Shown: positions 23,755 through 34,720 of the stretch, in pieces
How positions within the stretch are numbered: position 1 is the first letter of the stretch
How the letters are laid out: each line of letters starts with the position of its first letter
Source: Gymnopus androsaceus JB14
Lineage: Eukaryota; Basidiomycota; Agaricomycetes; Agaricales; Omphalotaceae
Reading direction: 5' to 3'
Length of the DNA: 64,000 nt
Assembly: GCA_009733575.1 (NCBI GenBank)
Contig: ML769384.1
Location: 375,257 to 439,256 of the forward strand
Program-made: the position numbers and the translations under genes
Notes under the pieces: generated by a model
Seen by the model: the letters and a program-made list of their open reading frames with translations, nothing else
What the model was told of the DNA's origin: nothing
Databases searched by the model: none

Positions 23755-24352
23755 ATGGCGCGTATATTTCAAGGCCTATGTTGGCTCGATATATGGCCAC
23801 TCCGCCTCCTCAAGTAAATGTCAGGTTTGCGGGTGTTATTTAGCTTTTTCGAGATCCGCATAGGTCACTCAAACTGGCCGTCACTAGTTCTTTGACTATG
23901 GAACAGTATCATAGACTCTCAGATGATACTATGGATGCCCTGCTCGAGGATCTGGAACAACTGGTCGAGGATCATGGGGACCCGTCGTTTGAAGTGGAAT
24001 ATCATGTATGTTTCTACGCGTTGTTGCTGCCAGGTTCGTCTGAAGCAATCCATGTAGAGCGGAGTGCTCACCCTCAAACTGGGCGAATCTGGAACCTATG
24101 TTATCAATAAACAACCTCCCAATAAGCAAATATGGTTATCTTCGCCGTTCAGGTAAGCATTCTAGATTTGTGTGTGCATGTCGAAATCGACGCGTTTTTT
24201 TTTTTGATAGCGGACCCAAGAGATACGATTACATTGAATCGGATGGATCCTGGCGGTATTCACGAGACAATAAGGCTTTGGACGAGATGTTAAACGAGGA
24301 GCTTGGTCCGACGTTCAAAGTACCTGTTCAATTGGCTCTGTCAAAATCATGA
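23755..24352 (+). CDS. YFH1: Frataxin, mitochondrial Fe-S cluster assembly factor
   Basis: The frataxin fold is clear: [20 protein letters not shown], then [39 protein letters not shown] and [27 protein letters not shown]. The acidic first helix ([20 protein letters not shown]) that binds iron and the Fe-S assembly complex, and the [14 protein letters not shown] sheet signature, are intact. The start is set at 23755 because ATGGCGCGTATATTTC joined over a 50-nt intron (23814-23863, gtaaat to catag) gives an in-frame basic/hydrophobic leader ([20 protein letters not shown]) suited to mitochondrial import; the ATG at 23898 would lack a leader. Other introns lie at about 24007-24056 and 24152-24209. 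Ends SKS-stop at 24350-24352. Confidence 0.9.
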
Positions 24353-24677
24353 ATGGTACAACTTGAGAACTCTGTTTTCTGTATCCTCATCTATTTACAA
24401 TATCTATGTACCTGTTTAGAAAACACATGGATGCGAACTGAACCGATTAAGGCGTGATACAACTTGGAATAAGTTTATATAAGTGTACAGTGCTAGCTTT
24501 GCCTGGGTGCGAGAGAGTTACAATGACGTGAAAAGCGAAACGGATGAATGCATGCAACGAGATGTAATGCCATGATGATAGGAATGATGAAAAAGACGTG
24601 TCCACTAGATGATAGATGTGAATATAGACGAGTTGGGCTCGGGTGGTGAAACGTACCTGTTCGATATCACGATTCAT

Positions 24678-25311
24678 TCAGGTGTCATTACTTCCCAATT
24701 CAGTTTCTCGTCGTCGAGATAGTACGACTGATCCCAATAATCTATCAAGGTATAAAGAATTTGGTCGACCAAAAGGCTCGAAAAGCTAACCTATTCATTT
24801 CTTCGTAGTGGCCTTTAACAGAGTTCAGTTCCTGCTGCTTCTGTGTATTCGAAGCGAGTGGCGACAAAGCTTCTCGTTGGCTAAGAGGAACAAGGGTAGG
24901 GCTAGGAGCTGGACCTTTGCCTGACGGATGATGTTGATTCGATGAAGAGTCATAAGGGAACTGTGTAGGATGTGGATTGGAGAATAGAATCCTGTGACGC
25001 TGTAGAGTGTGCAATTCGTGCAAGAATCCGTTGGCCGATTTGTACGGCGAGTCTAGGTTTTTATTGTGCGACGAAGCATCTGGATTGTCGTCGCCATCAA
25101 TAATATCTTCTTCACCGTCATCTTCTTCGTCAAAAGCTTGGTATAAGTTATCCTGAGCTGTTCCCCAGCCTCTCATTTGGCCGTCTAAAACTGGCGGCAG
25201 CACTCTTCTGCGCTTCGAGTCGCGAATATTTTCCAAAGATGTTGAATCGGATATGATTGGAACGCTGGACGATGAGGAAGGAGGAGGAGAAGAAGCTCGT
25301 CGTTTCAGCAT
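24678..25311 (-). CDS. Hypothetical acidic, Ser/Pro-rich protein
   Basis: Start at 25311 (MLKRRASSPPPSSSSSVPII). The body is low complexity with a basic DSKRRRVLPP segment, an acidic run (DEEDDGEEDIIDGDD), and a helical HELHTLQRHRILFS block. One intron (about 24741-24790, gttagc to gatag) joins EEMNR to LLGSVVLSRRRETELGSNDT-stop at 24678-24680. The KRRR cluster and acidic tract suggest a nuclear protein of about 200 residues. No family is recognised. It is divergent from WDR70 with 166 bp between the two start codons. Confidence 0.6.
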
Positions 25312-25477
25312 TTCAGAAGATTCTGGTCAAAGCCTGCACTGTGCAGTGGTCAAAGTAATGGCTTGGTGGCCGGCGCTTATTTCATGAGCAAAGATTCTCT
25401 TCACGTGAGTCCACGCAATAGCTAAGCGCTTAGCCTCCGTTTCAGCTTTCGTCGTCGCTCTTAACGTTCCTACAAAA

Positions 25478-27750
25478 ATGTCGGACGATATATTTGCTGC
25501 TATGGGTATATCTGGCTTCGGTAAATCCAACCAGAAAAAGAAACTCGACCCCGCAAGGTTCGACAAGACCAAACGAGATGAGGTATGATTTTGTCTTATA
25601 TTTTCGTCTCATATTCTAATAATCGTATATACGTAGGCCCCTGCCCCGCTAAAGAAATCAAAGTAGCTGGCCCTTCTTCTTTGTCTACGCCAGAAGAAAA
25701 AGCAGAGGAAAGCGACGACGACGACGAACAAGTCGGTCCTCAGCCGCTGGCTCCAGCAGAAGAACCAGAATACGATCCTGATGAAATGGACAACGACGAC
25801 GAAAGCGAAGCCCCTCAGTTTCCAATAACACACGAACTCATCCTAAAAGACCACACCAAAGTCGTATCAGCCCTTGCCTTGGACCCTTCTGGTGCCAGGA
25901 TTGTGTCCGGTTCTCACGATTATGACTGTAAGTTGTGGGATTTTGGTGGAATGGATATGAGATGTAAGCCGTTCAAGAGCTGGGAGCCTTCAGGAAGCTA
26001 TCATGTAGGTTCTTCGTTGGTATTCGTTGGACTATTGGATCAATAACGTACGCCTCCTGAAGATCCATGATATCAAGTACTCGAACGACGGTCAAAAGTT
26101 TCTTGTGATTTCTGGGACGACGCAGGCCAAGCTTTATGACAGAGACGGGGAAGAACAGTACGTTGAATTATACGCTTTTGAGAACCGGATAGCCTCACCT
26201 GACTACAAGAGCTACTTTTGTAAAGGGCGACCCTTATATCCGTGATATGAAAAACACATCGTAGGTTTTCCTTTGCGCCCTTTGTCTTCTTTGTACTCAT
26301 TGTTTATCGTTTAGCGGTCATGTAGGCGAACTCTCTTCCTGCGTTTGGCATCCAAAGGATCCCAAGTTGTTCATGACCTCTTCTGCAGACTCTACGATTA
26401 GGTGAGTTTACCCTCGTTGTCATGTCAACTTAGTCTTATCTTGCAATAGAATCTGGGACGTAGAGAATAAACGAAAGCAAAAGACAGTTATTGTAGTCAA
26501 GTCCAAGGATCGAGGTGCAAGAACCAAGGTCTTGTCGTGCGGGTATTCTCCTGACGGAGGTATGATTGGCGGAGGTGAGCTTAGCCCTGTCTCCGCAGGA
26601 TCGCGTCCGTTGACAGGCAGCTCATAGTGTGCTTGGATGGAGCCCTGCATATGTGGAATGCAAGCTCAAATTTCGTGAGGCCAAATCTCAGTATCGAAGG
26701 CGCTCATGAAAAGGGGACCGAAACGGGCTCCATGGTTTTTTCGGTCGATGGGCGGACTGTTCTGACTAGAGGAGGCGATGATACTGTGAAATGTTGGTCT
26801 TTCCCGCTCTATATGCGCTCAGGGTGATACTAATGATAGATTTTTGAAGTATGGGACCTGAGGGCGTTCAAGAAGCCATTGAGCACTCGGGGCGGTCTGC
26901 CTGCGTTATACACCAATACAAACGCTATTTTCAGTCCAGACGACAAGTATGTCGTTACAGGAGCAGGTGCAGCCGTCAAGGGTGGTACTGGCCGACTGTT
27001 ATTTATGCGCAAGGATACTCTCGAGGTAGAAAAGACGCTGGAGGTTGGTGCCACCCCGGTGAAGGTATTCTGGCACTCCAAGATCAATCAGGTAAGATCG
27101 TTTTGTGATAGATCTTTCTATTTGCCATTAATGAACATCCATTCTACAGATAGTGACAGGTCTCTCGAATGGACAAATATGCGTGCTGTATTCGCCTCAT
27201 ACATCCTTGAACGGGGCCAAGCTGTTGTTGAACAAGGGTCCGCCGAGAAAGGTCACCATCGAAGACATGTCGGATGCACTGGCTGCTCCCGCTATTCTTA
27301 CTCCTCATGCGCTACCGATGTTCCGAGACGGAGATGGGATTGTGAGGACGAACAAGAGAAAGCGGGAGAAGGATAGGGAGGATCCAAGGAAGAGCCGAAG
27401 GCCGGAATTGCCTGTTACTGGACCTGGAAAAGGAGGAAGGGTCGGTGCGAGTGCTACGCAGCATGTTGTGCAGAATTTGGTGCGGGATACGACGAGGGAC
27501 GAAGATGTGAGTGAATGAATTATTTGTGCTTGGGGTCTACTAACGACTGCGCTTTAGCCTCGAGAAGCACTGCTCAGGTATGCGACGGAAGACCCTCAAT
27601 GGACCTCTGGTGAGTTTTGCAACCCGTCTTTGATGCGATCACAAACTGATGACGTGGCCAATTCCGTTCCTCAATCCAACAGCTTGGAAAGAGAATCAAC
27701 CGAAACCAGTCTTTGCAGAGGTTCCAGAGGACGAGGAAGAAGAGAAATAA
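25478..27750 (+). CDS. WDR70: WD40-repeat protein, WDR70 family
   Basis: Start at 25478 (MSDDIFAAMGISGFGKSNQK). The FAAMGISGFG start and the acidic segment (EESDDDDEQVGPQPL, YDPDEMDNDDESEAP) before the repeats are typical of WDR70. WD repeats follow: HTKVVSALALDPSGARIVSG with SHDYDCKLWDFGGMD; LKIHDIKYSNDGQKFLVISG; GHVGELSSCVWHPKDPKLFM with TSSADSTIRIWDV; CLDGALHMWNASSNFV; GSMVFSVDGRTVLTRGGDDT; and NAIFSPDDKYVVTGAGAAVK. The basic tail (RTNKRKREKDREDPRKSRRP) ends in EVPEDEEEEK-stop (27748-27750). WDR70 proteins are nuclear and, in fission yeast and man, work with the CRL4/DDB1 ligase in DNA-break repair. Eight or so short introns are implied. Confidence 0.87.
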
Positions 27751-27955
27751 AAAGATATGGATTTCTTTTCCAAGCTGAAGGAGGGACATTCTTCTTCTTC
27801 TTAATGGGCCGGAATCTTCCGAGCGCACAGACCTTACCGGATTTGTTCGATTTTTTGCTTAGTAAGCAATACTGGCCGTGGTTTAAATAGTTTCAACCGC
27901 TTGTGACGGCTTGTGCGAATTCCCCCTTCCAAAGTTTGAAATTCCCACGGTTTCG

Positions 27956-30626
27956 ATGAACGACCTCGACGCGCCAATTTTGAACGGTGACCAAACTTCC
28001 TCCATCACCACCAACGGTGACGACCAACCCATGAACAACGACCTGCACGCTTCTTCTCCAGTTTCTCCCTCTACGCCAATCTCAAACCAGGTCTCTGCGG
28101 ATGTGAAGATAGATGTTGACTATGAAGAGCAGGAAAGTGACGCGCGGAATGAGCCATTGCTCATAAAAAGTGACGATAATGTTGAAGACGGGAGTGCTAT
28201 TGACGTGTCGAGTGTCCCTCAGACCCAAACGGACGTGGATTCCAGTGCGCTTGCCTTTGTTGTCGGTCAAATGTCCTTCTCATTAACTAAATGTAGACTC
28301 TTTACCGCCAGATACGCCAATGGAAATAGGCGAAGATTTGACTACCCCGGCACCTGTGAACGGCGTTAATGGTATAAATGGCGTGAACGGTCACGATGAT
28401 GTCGCAATGGAAGAGCATACACCCCCAACTACGCCTGGAATCTTCAATGAATCCAACGGCGACCCTTCTACAGCGCATACATCTCCAGATGACGTTGGCG
28501 ATGATGATGATAGCAAGCCACCTCCAGCTAAAAGGGCTAGGGTGCACTCTGATGCCGACCAAGCGTCAATTGCCCATGTAAGCCCTTTATTTTCTGTGCG
28601 CCGTTTCTGGGCGTGCTGATCTTCCTTTCACCGCTTGAAAGTCTGCAACTCCTCCGCCTATTTCTGCTATAACTTCCAATTTGGCAACCACAGTACCTCC
28701 TCCATCCGCAGCTCCAGGACCTTCGTCGGTGGCTCCTACTCCAGACGGTCCAGCTACGCTTACTGTTGCACAGTATCGATTCTGTCAATCAACGGTGCGA
28801 TCATTGAAAAAGTTGAAAGATGCCTCGCCTTTCCTTCGCCCTGTTGATCCAGTCGCACTCAATATCCCTCATTACCCCTCCATAATCAAAAACCCCATGG
28901 ACTTTTCTACCATCGAACGCAAGCTTACTGCTTCGAATCCTGTCAAACCCGACCCCAATCCTCAAAATCCACGCTACCATAATGCCGATGCATTCGTTGC
29001 AGATGTCCGCCTCATCATATACAATTGCGCGACCTTCAACGGTCCAGATCATGTGATAACAGCGATGGGTAGACGAGTGGAAGAGGTTTTTGATAAACAG
29101 ATCAAGAATATGCCAGCGATTGAGGTAAGGCAACATTTAACTCGAGTCGTTGTTTACTAAATTCGATCCAAGCCTCCTATGGTAAAGAAACAGTCCTCGC
29201 CTCCGCCACCTCCACGCGCTGTTGCTTCTGTACCTACTCCGGTGTCCGCGCCCGTCAAGAAGGTGCCGCCCGTGCGCAAACAGTCGATGTCCACGCCTAC
29301 CATCCGACGCTCCGATGCAGCAGAGACAATTGTTGGTCGACCCAAGCGGGAGATCCACCCTCCCGCTCCCAAAGACCTCCCGTACGCAGATGCACCCAAG
29401 AAGGCTCGCAAGGCCAAGCGAATGAAGGAGAGAGGATCCTCCGAACAGCTGAAATACTGTGCAAAGATTCTTAGCGATCTGCACAAGAAACAGCATTACC
29501 AATGTGCCAACCCATTCTATGAGCCGGTCGGTGAGTCTGCAGTGGCAGTCCTCTCAATTCGCTTCCTCTAATCCCGTCCTCTACTCCAGATTGGGTAAAA
29601 CTTGAAATCCCGTCATATCCCAAGATTATCAAGCGGCCTATGGACTTGGGGACGATGCGGCGGAAAATGGATCACCATGAATATCAATCGGCATCCAACT
29701 TTTACGACGATTTCAAGTTGATGATTAGGAACTGCTTCACTTTCAATCCCGCCGGTACGCCTGTAAATCAAGCTGGCCAGGAGCTTCAGCGCCTCTTTGA
29801 CGAAAAGTGGAGACATCTTCCCCCTGACCACATGAGCGACGACGAGGACGATGAGGACGACGAAGATGACAGTGAAGCGGAGCGTATTCGTAAGCCTTTT
29901 CTGCCGTATATCTGTTTTAGCACGCTCTGATATCCTTTCAGGTAAGATAGCTGAAATGGAAAATCAGATCGAGAGCATGCGTGGCGCCATTTCTCAGCTA
30001 AAGAACGTACCAAAGGAGAAGAAGAAAAAGGTAAAGCAGGAGAAGGCTCCAGTTGCTTCCTCTTCGAAAGCCTCTGCATCCAAACCTCCAAAAGCTGCTC
30101 CCAAAAAGAAGGGCAGAAAGGCGATTACAGACGACGATGTCCTCACCTTTGAGCAGAAGAAGGAGCTGAGCGAGGCGATTACGAAACTGGATGGAACCAA
30201 GTTGGAAAAGGTCATCCAGATCATACACGAAGGTGTTCCCGAGATACGAGACGTTTGTCTTTTTTTATGTTTAGTCTGTTGGTTTATCTGATAAACAGAA
30301 TATCTTTACAGAGCACCGAAGAGATTGAACTCGAGATCGATACACTACCAGCCTCAGTTCTCACACGACTATACAACGTCGTCATTCGACCGATGAAGGC
30401 AGCCCCGCCGAAACGGAATCGTCCAGGCAAGGGTACTGGCACGGGGGGTCTGAAGCGGAAGAGCATGGATGAAGATGTCGAGGCGGAGAAGATCCGGCAG
30501 CTGGAGCAGCGCATGGCCTTGTTCGAACAGGGTGCCAATGGCAGCGCTCCTGCTGCGCGCGCCCACGATAGCGATCGTTCGTCGGACTCTAGCTCGGATG
30601 ATAGCTCTGGTAGTGACTCGGAGTGA
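27956..30626 (+). CDS. BET-family double bromodomain protein (BDF1/BRD type)
   Basis: Start at 27956 (MNDLDAPILNGDQTSSITTN), with a disordered N-terminus. Bromodomain 1 runs from YRFCQSTVRSLKKLKDASPF through PMDFSTIERKL to IIYNCATFNGPDH, with the acetyl-lysine-binding Asn in YNCATFN. After a basic, Pro-rich linker, bromodomain 2 runs from LKYCAKILSDLHKKQHYQCA through PMDLGTMRRKM to MIRNCFTFNPAGTPVNQAGQ, again with the Asn. A run of Asp/Glu (DDEDDEDDEDDSEAE), a coiled coil (KIAEMENQIESMRGAISQLK), and the ET domain (TFEQKKELSEAITKLDGTKL with DTLPASVLTRLYNVVI) follow. The C-terminus is Ser/Asp rich (SSDSSSDDSSGSDSE-stop at 30624-30626). Such proteins read acetylated H4 and recruit TFIID/SWR1-type machinery. 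Introns are near 28585-28643, 29123-29172, 29531-29589, 29889-29940 and 30252-30311. Confidence 0.93.
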
Positions 30627-31168
30627 TTCAGCCTTTCTTTTCTTCGTGTGTCGTCTCGTGGGTTTTTTTTTGTATTCTTTTCCTTTTCTTTTGTCGTTGC
30701 ATCGAACAGCAACCGTCCTTGATTCATCCATCCAATCCTACTATTCTTTTTTTGACCTACGTTATAGGACCGCGCTCACCAACGTGTGGCCATTTTCTTC
30801 ACTACCCTCTACAATCAGCCTTTGTTACACACATTTTATACAAACACCTGTTTTCTTCTCGCTTTTTTTCTACCGCTACGCGCTACCTCCTTTTGACCGC
30901 AACCTGGCCTCTAGACTCGTCTAGACCTTGTTCGTGTTGTACTGTCGTTTCAACTTTTTTTTTTCCCCTTTCTCTCCGCTCTCCTCGTTTCATCTTGCTC
31001 ATAAAATTACATTATTTCGTATAAAACGCTGAACGAGGACAAACTGTACAAACATAAATCAAAGTGAGACTACATATAAATATATCGAGTAAGGAATCGA
31101 CAACAGTTGAACAAGGAAAGCGCGAAAGCAAGAACGAACAATAGTTACAAGGGTATCGAGGACTGCGA
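30627..31168. other. T/C-rich convergent intergenic region
   Basis: Two genes end here tail to tail. The sequence is strongly pyrimidine rich on the plus strand with repeated T7-T10 runs (near 30663, 30746, 30954). Open frames across it are compositional only. It probably holds the two 3' untranslated regions and polyadenylation signals. Confidence 0.45.
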
Positions 31169-32544
31169 CTACTTTTTAGATTTCTTCTTTTGAAACTGCT
31201 GCCAACCGACACGAGACAGATGGGATTTGGAAGGTGGATTCTGCGGCTCCGGAGGCTGACTGTCTGTTGCCATCGCTACAGCAGCTGAGGCCGGTGGAGG
31301 CGGAGCCATAGAGACATCGGTTGGTGGCGGTGGGGGCGGTGGTTGCGCAGGTTCTAATGAAGACGAACCTCCGGACTGAGCGCTTGGACCAGTCGATGAG
31401 GAAGAACTCATTGTCTTCCAGCCAGCAGAGGGTACTGGAGCTGAAGGGACTGCAGTTTGTGAGGAGGAACCCACTGACGCCCAACCAGCCTTCTTGAAGC
31501 CGCCACCGGTAGCGTCAGCTGAGCTAGAAATGCTAGCCCAACCCGACTGCTTAATTCCAGATGAGCTTTCTGCTACCGAATTAACCACAGGAGCGAGCAC
31601 AGATGCGCCACTAGCTGGCAAAGTTGATTTGGCCATCTTGACCCCACTCGCAGCAGCAATCTTCCTCAACTCCTTCTCTTCCCGCTTTCTCTCCTTCTCC
31701 TTCCGCTTGTCAATCTCCTCCTGAGGCATGATCCGAGCATTCGATTGCATGTCTTTAAAGCGTGCCTTGTGATGATGGGCGTAGGAATTCTGGTGCTCGT
31801 CGAATTGAGCGACATTCTTGAACTGTTTATCGCAAAGAGTGCAGTAGAAGGCTTTGAGTATGTCGGAGATTTCTTCGGCTACCGCTGTTTTGCGGGCCAC
31901 AGCGTCCTGGTAATGGTCAGATCCTGGTTGAATGAATATCAAGACATACATACCTCTCGAGCCCGACGTTGGTCTTCAGTCTCCTTTTGCTGTCGTTCAG
32001 AATCGAGTTCCCTCCGTTGAGAGACTGTTGTCTCAATCATTTCAACGTCCTGCCTGGCCTTTCCGAGACCAGTAGAGTCTGCCTTCATTTGAAAAGGGAT
32101 AGGGTCAACTCGACCTGATACCTGGTTAGATAGTTAAAATGACAATGAAAAATAGCACCTACCTTCTCCAGAGAGACCTAAAGGCTGGCCTTGTACCCAA
32201 CCAAGCTTTGCTAGCATAGCAAAGCCCTTGTTGGTTGGCTTGATTGGGGTTTCGACGGTAATAACTTCGCGAGCAGGTCGACGAATATACTCATCATACT
32301 TGCTTATATTATTCTCATCGACATCCATAGAGTCTGAAACAGGCGAAGGACTACGAGAAACGATAGAAACATCGTCATCTTCGTCTGGATCGTCCAATTT
32401 GCGCTAAGGAAGTGAAGAGAGGACAAGAGGGCAGTCATGACCGACAGAAATTATTTTTTTAAAGAGTACCTTTAATGTCGTAGGCTCCTCTTCTGGCCGA
32501 TTGAGAGAAATAGCGTTCCAGCGAGCAATAGTTTGCGCTGACAT
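31169..32544 (-). CDS. G-patch and C2H2 zinc-finger protein (GPATCH8-like)
   Basis: Start at 32544 (MSAQTIARWNAISLNRPEEE). After an acidic, Ser-rich segment (LDDPDEDDDVSIVSRSPSPV) comes a G-patch: NKGFAMLAKLGWVQGQPLGL, SGEGRVDPIPFQMKADSTGL and GKARQD. Then a coiled, charged helix (RRELDSERQQKETEDQRRAR) and one C2H2 finger: FYCTLCDKQFKNVAQFDEHQ followed by NSYAHHHKARFKDM. The C-terminal half is Ser/Gly/Pro rich with three GWAS or GWKT blocks and a P7 run, ending WQQFQKKKSKK-stop at 31169. The G-patch plus single finger order matches the GPATCH8/ZNF804 group; G-patch proteins activate DEAH helicases in RNA processing. It is divergent from the proteasome gene with 98 bp between starts. Confidence 0.85.
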
Positions 32545-32642
32545 GATGATGGTGGAAGTTTGAGAAGCGCCGTGATTTGGAGGTACGCGTCACTCAGTTG
32601 ACGCGTATACTTGCTTTCTTCTCCTCCATCCATCTTGCCAAA
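32545..32642. promoter_or_regulatory. Bidirectional promoter with perfect TACGCGTCA inverted repeat
   Basis: The 98-bp gap between the G-patch gene (minus) and the proteasome gene (plus) holds TACGCGTCA (32584-32592) and its exact inverse TGACGCGTA (32599-32607), spaced by six bases. Each arm contains ACGCGT (MBF/MCB core) overlapping a TGACG (CREB/ATF half-site) on the opposite strand. The symmetric arrangement suggests a dimeric or paired factor site serving both genes. The factor is unknown. Confidence 0.6.
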
Positions 32643-33473
32643 ATGGTTTGATTCTACTTCTTTTTTGTTCAATGCTCTAATTCTTATTTATTCTTATAGT
32701 CGATAATGGAATACAACGGTGGCTCCGTAGTAGCCATGGTGGGCAAGGACTGTGTCGCCATTGCCTCCGATCTGAGGCTAGGAAACCAAGCTTTAGGAAT
32801 ATCTTCAAACTTCCAAAAGGTGTGTACCTTGCTATTAATCTATATTTATTTCTCAATCTTTCTAGATTTTCCCGGTGACAGATAGAATCTTTCTTGGACT
32901 GCCAGGACTGGCTACAGATGTTACCACATTGTTCGTGCAATAATTTGCTCACACTTTGCTGTATTTAACGATCTTCTAGACGGGAAACCTTCCGATTCAG
33001 AGTTAACATGTATACCATCAAGGAGGAACGAGAGATCGAGCCAGAAACATTCGCACATCTCGTTTCATCTACCCTCTACGAACGTCGCTTCGGCCCTACT
33101 TTATCGAACCTGTCATGGCCGGCCTCTCAAAGACAGCTACAGGCGGATTCAGACCTTTCATCGCCGCAACTGATCTCATCGGTTGCCTGAACTTTGCGAA
33201 AGACTTTGTCGTAGCAGGCACCGCGAGTACAAAGCTATATGGTACTGCAGAGGGTTTATGGGAACCCGATTTGGATCCTGAGCAGCTATTCGAAACGATA
33301 TCCCAGACGATGCTGAATGCGGTCGACCGTGATGCGTACTCTGGTTGGGGAGTTGTAGTGCATGTCATGTAAGTAATGCTCTTCCTTCGCTGGATTTACT
33401 GGGCTGATGTTATTATACTTGCAGCGAAAAGGACAAGGTCACCACTCGTACGTTGAAAGGAAGAATGGATTAG
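32643..33473 (+). CDS. PUP3: 20S proteasome subunit beta-3
   Basis: The start ATG at 32643 is alone on the first exon; after an intron (32646-32699) the sequence continues [20 protein letters not shown], matching the MSIMxYNGG start of beta-3 subunits. Next are [40 protein letters not shown], then [20 protein letters not shown] and [13 protein letters not shown]. The frame then breaks at about 33095 (GGCCCTACTTT where a PYF codon series needs one more base) and resumes in another frame as [40 protein letters not shown] and [19 protein letters not shown] (33471-33473). Beta-3 is a non-catalytic ring subunit, present in full. As the protein is essential, the break is most likely a base missing from the assembly. 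Confidence 0.92.
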
Positions 33474-34514
33474 ACGATGTATGTACACTAATGGCACGCT
33501 TTTCAATTTGGTTCTTCGCTGCGTTACAAGAAAAAATTCGTTATAAGACTATAGAGAGGTAGTGACTGCACAGATCTCCTTAGTCGGATGGTAAAATTGC
33601 GGGGGATGTTCCCTTGGCTTCGAAACCACGAGTCAGCACAAGCAGAACGAGATCGAGTGGAGATGTCATCGACGACTAAAGGCGATTTTCGCCGCCTCCA
33701 CATGCGATTTCGCGTCTGCGTCCTACTGTAGGATGTAGATCTGGAGAACGAGCTGATGAGGTGAGCCGAGAGATAACGATATACGCTCACTATGAGGATC
33801 GTGGTGCGTATCCCAACATCGCAAACAATTTGCTCTGGCGTCTCAATTGTCATGCGACGTCTGTTGCTTTCTGCTTGATCCTCTTTCTCTGTCTGTTCGC
33901 TTCGGCTTTGTCGTGTGTTATGGCTTCGCTCCCCAACGGATAGCATGGTGAGATACGCCATATAATCTAATAAGTGGATCATTCTAGGATGACTAGTTGA
34001 GTTTGTAAGGCCTTCATTTCATCCAGACTTCCCTGATTTCTGTGGAGGGTTTAGACTCGTCGCTTCGAAGAAACTTGTCCCAGGAATGTTTTCGCCTCGC
34101 TATCATCACACAAGTTTCACCCAGGTGCTCAAGGAAAGGGTGTCTCCGAGATACTACATGCCTCCGAAAGCGCGACCAATACGTACATATTGCTGCTAAC
34201 GGCAATGCACACAGCAGTCCAGTCCGCTTCGAAGCCAAATACTAAAATATCCAGTGGCCGTAGTCACGATGCATTTCAGAACAACGGTCGAGATGATGTG
34301 GGGACTTCAACAATTGGTGCAGGCACTCGGATGAACGGTGCAAGCATCTGCGGTATGGTATAGCTCGACTTTGTGAATAAATTTCCTCGTAGTCATACTC
34401 TCAATTCGTAACATTCAATAAAATATTTGAAAGAAATCCATTGCGCAGGTCACTACCATACTTCAAAGAACTACAGCTTTGAATACGAGTTTGTGCAGAT
34501 AACAAATAGTGCTT
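33474..34514. other. Intergenic, about 1 kb, no gene seen
   Basis: No frame has a plausible protein or splice structure on either strand. The left part is the 3' side of the proteasome gene and the right end is the 3' side of the metallothionein gene. Nothing repetitive or RNA-like was recognised. Confidence 0.35.
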
Positions 34515-34720
34515 TTAACACTTGCATTCACCAGGCTTGCAGGCGCAACTAAACAGCATAGTCAAGATGAGACATCCATTAACACAAGAGGACGATGACT
34601 GACGAAGCACCACAATTGCATGACTGGTTACCACAGTTCTCAGACTGAGGGATGGTTTCGGTCTGTCCATAAGTCAGAATCATATTTGTGTAAAGGAATA
34701 GCAAAACTAACAGCGATCAT
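34515..34720 (-). CDS. Small cysteine-rich metallothionein, about 33 residues, three exons
   Basis: This is too short to stand out as an open frame, but it splices well. Exon 1 is ATGATCGCT (34720-34712); an intron of 49 nt (34663-34711, gttagt to gacag) leads to TETIPQSENCGNQSCNCGAS; an intron of 55 nt (34549-34603, gtcagt to tttag) leads to CACKPGECKC-stop at 34515-34517. The final protein has seven cysteines in CxC and CxxxxCxC spacing, no aromatic residue, and the SCACKPGECKC end typical of mushroom copper/zinc metallothioneins, which bind Cu(I) or Zn/Cd in the cytosol. An alternative start is the in-frame ATG in intron 1 (MILTYGQTET). A strong TATA box stands 74 bp upstream. Confidence 0.78.

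Noticed and set aside
23814..23843. A 30-nt intron in frataxin
   Set aside because: It would fit the frame from an ATG at 23778, but a normal 50-nt intron (23814-23863) with start at 23755 fits equally well and is far more plausible.
33524..33982. Minus-strand open frame of about 150 codons
   Set aside because: No family-like motif, no conserved start context, composition unlike real genes here, and overlapping frames are equally open. Treated as chance.
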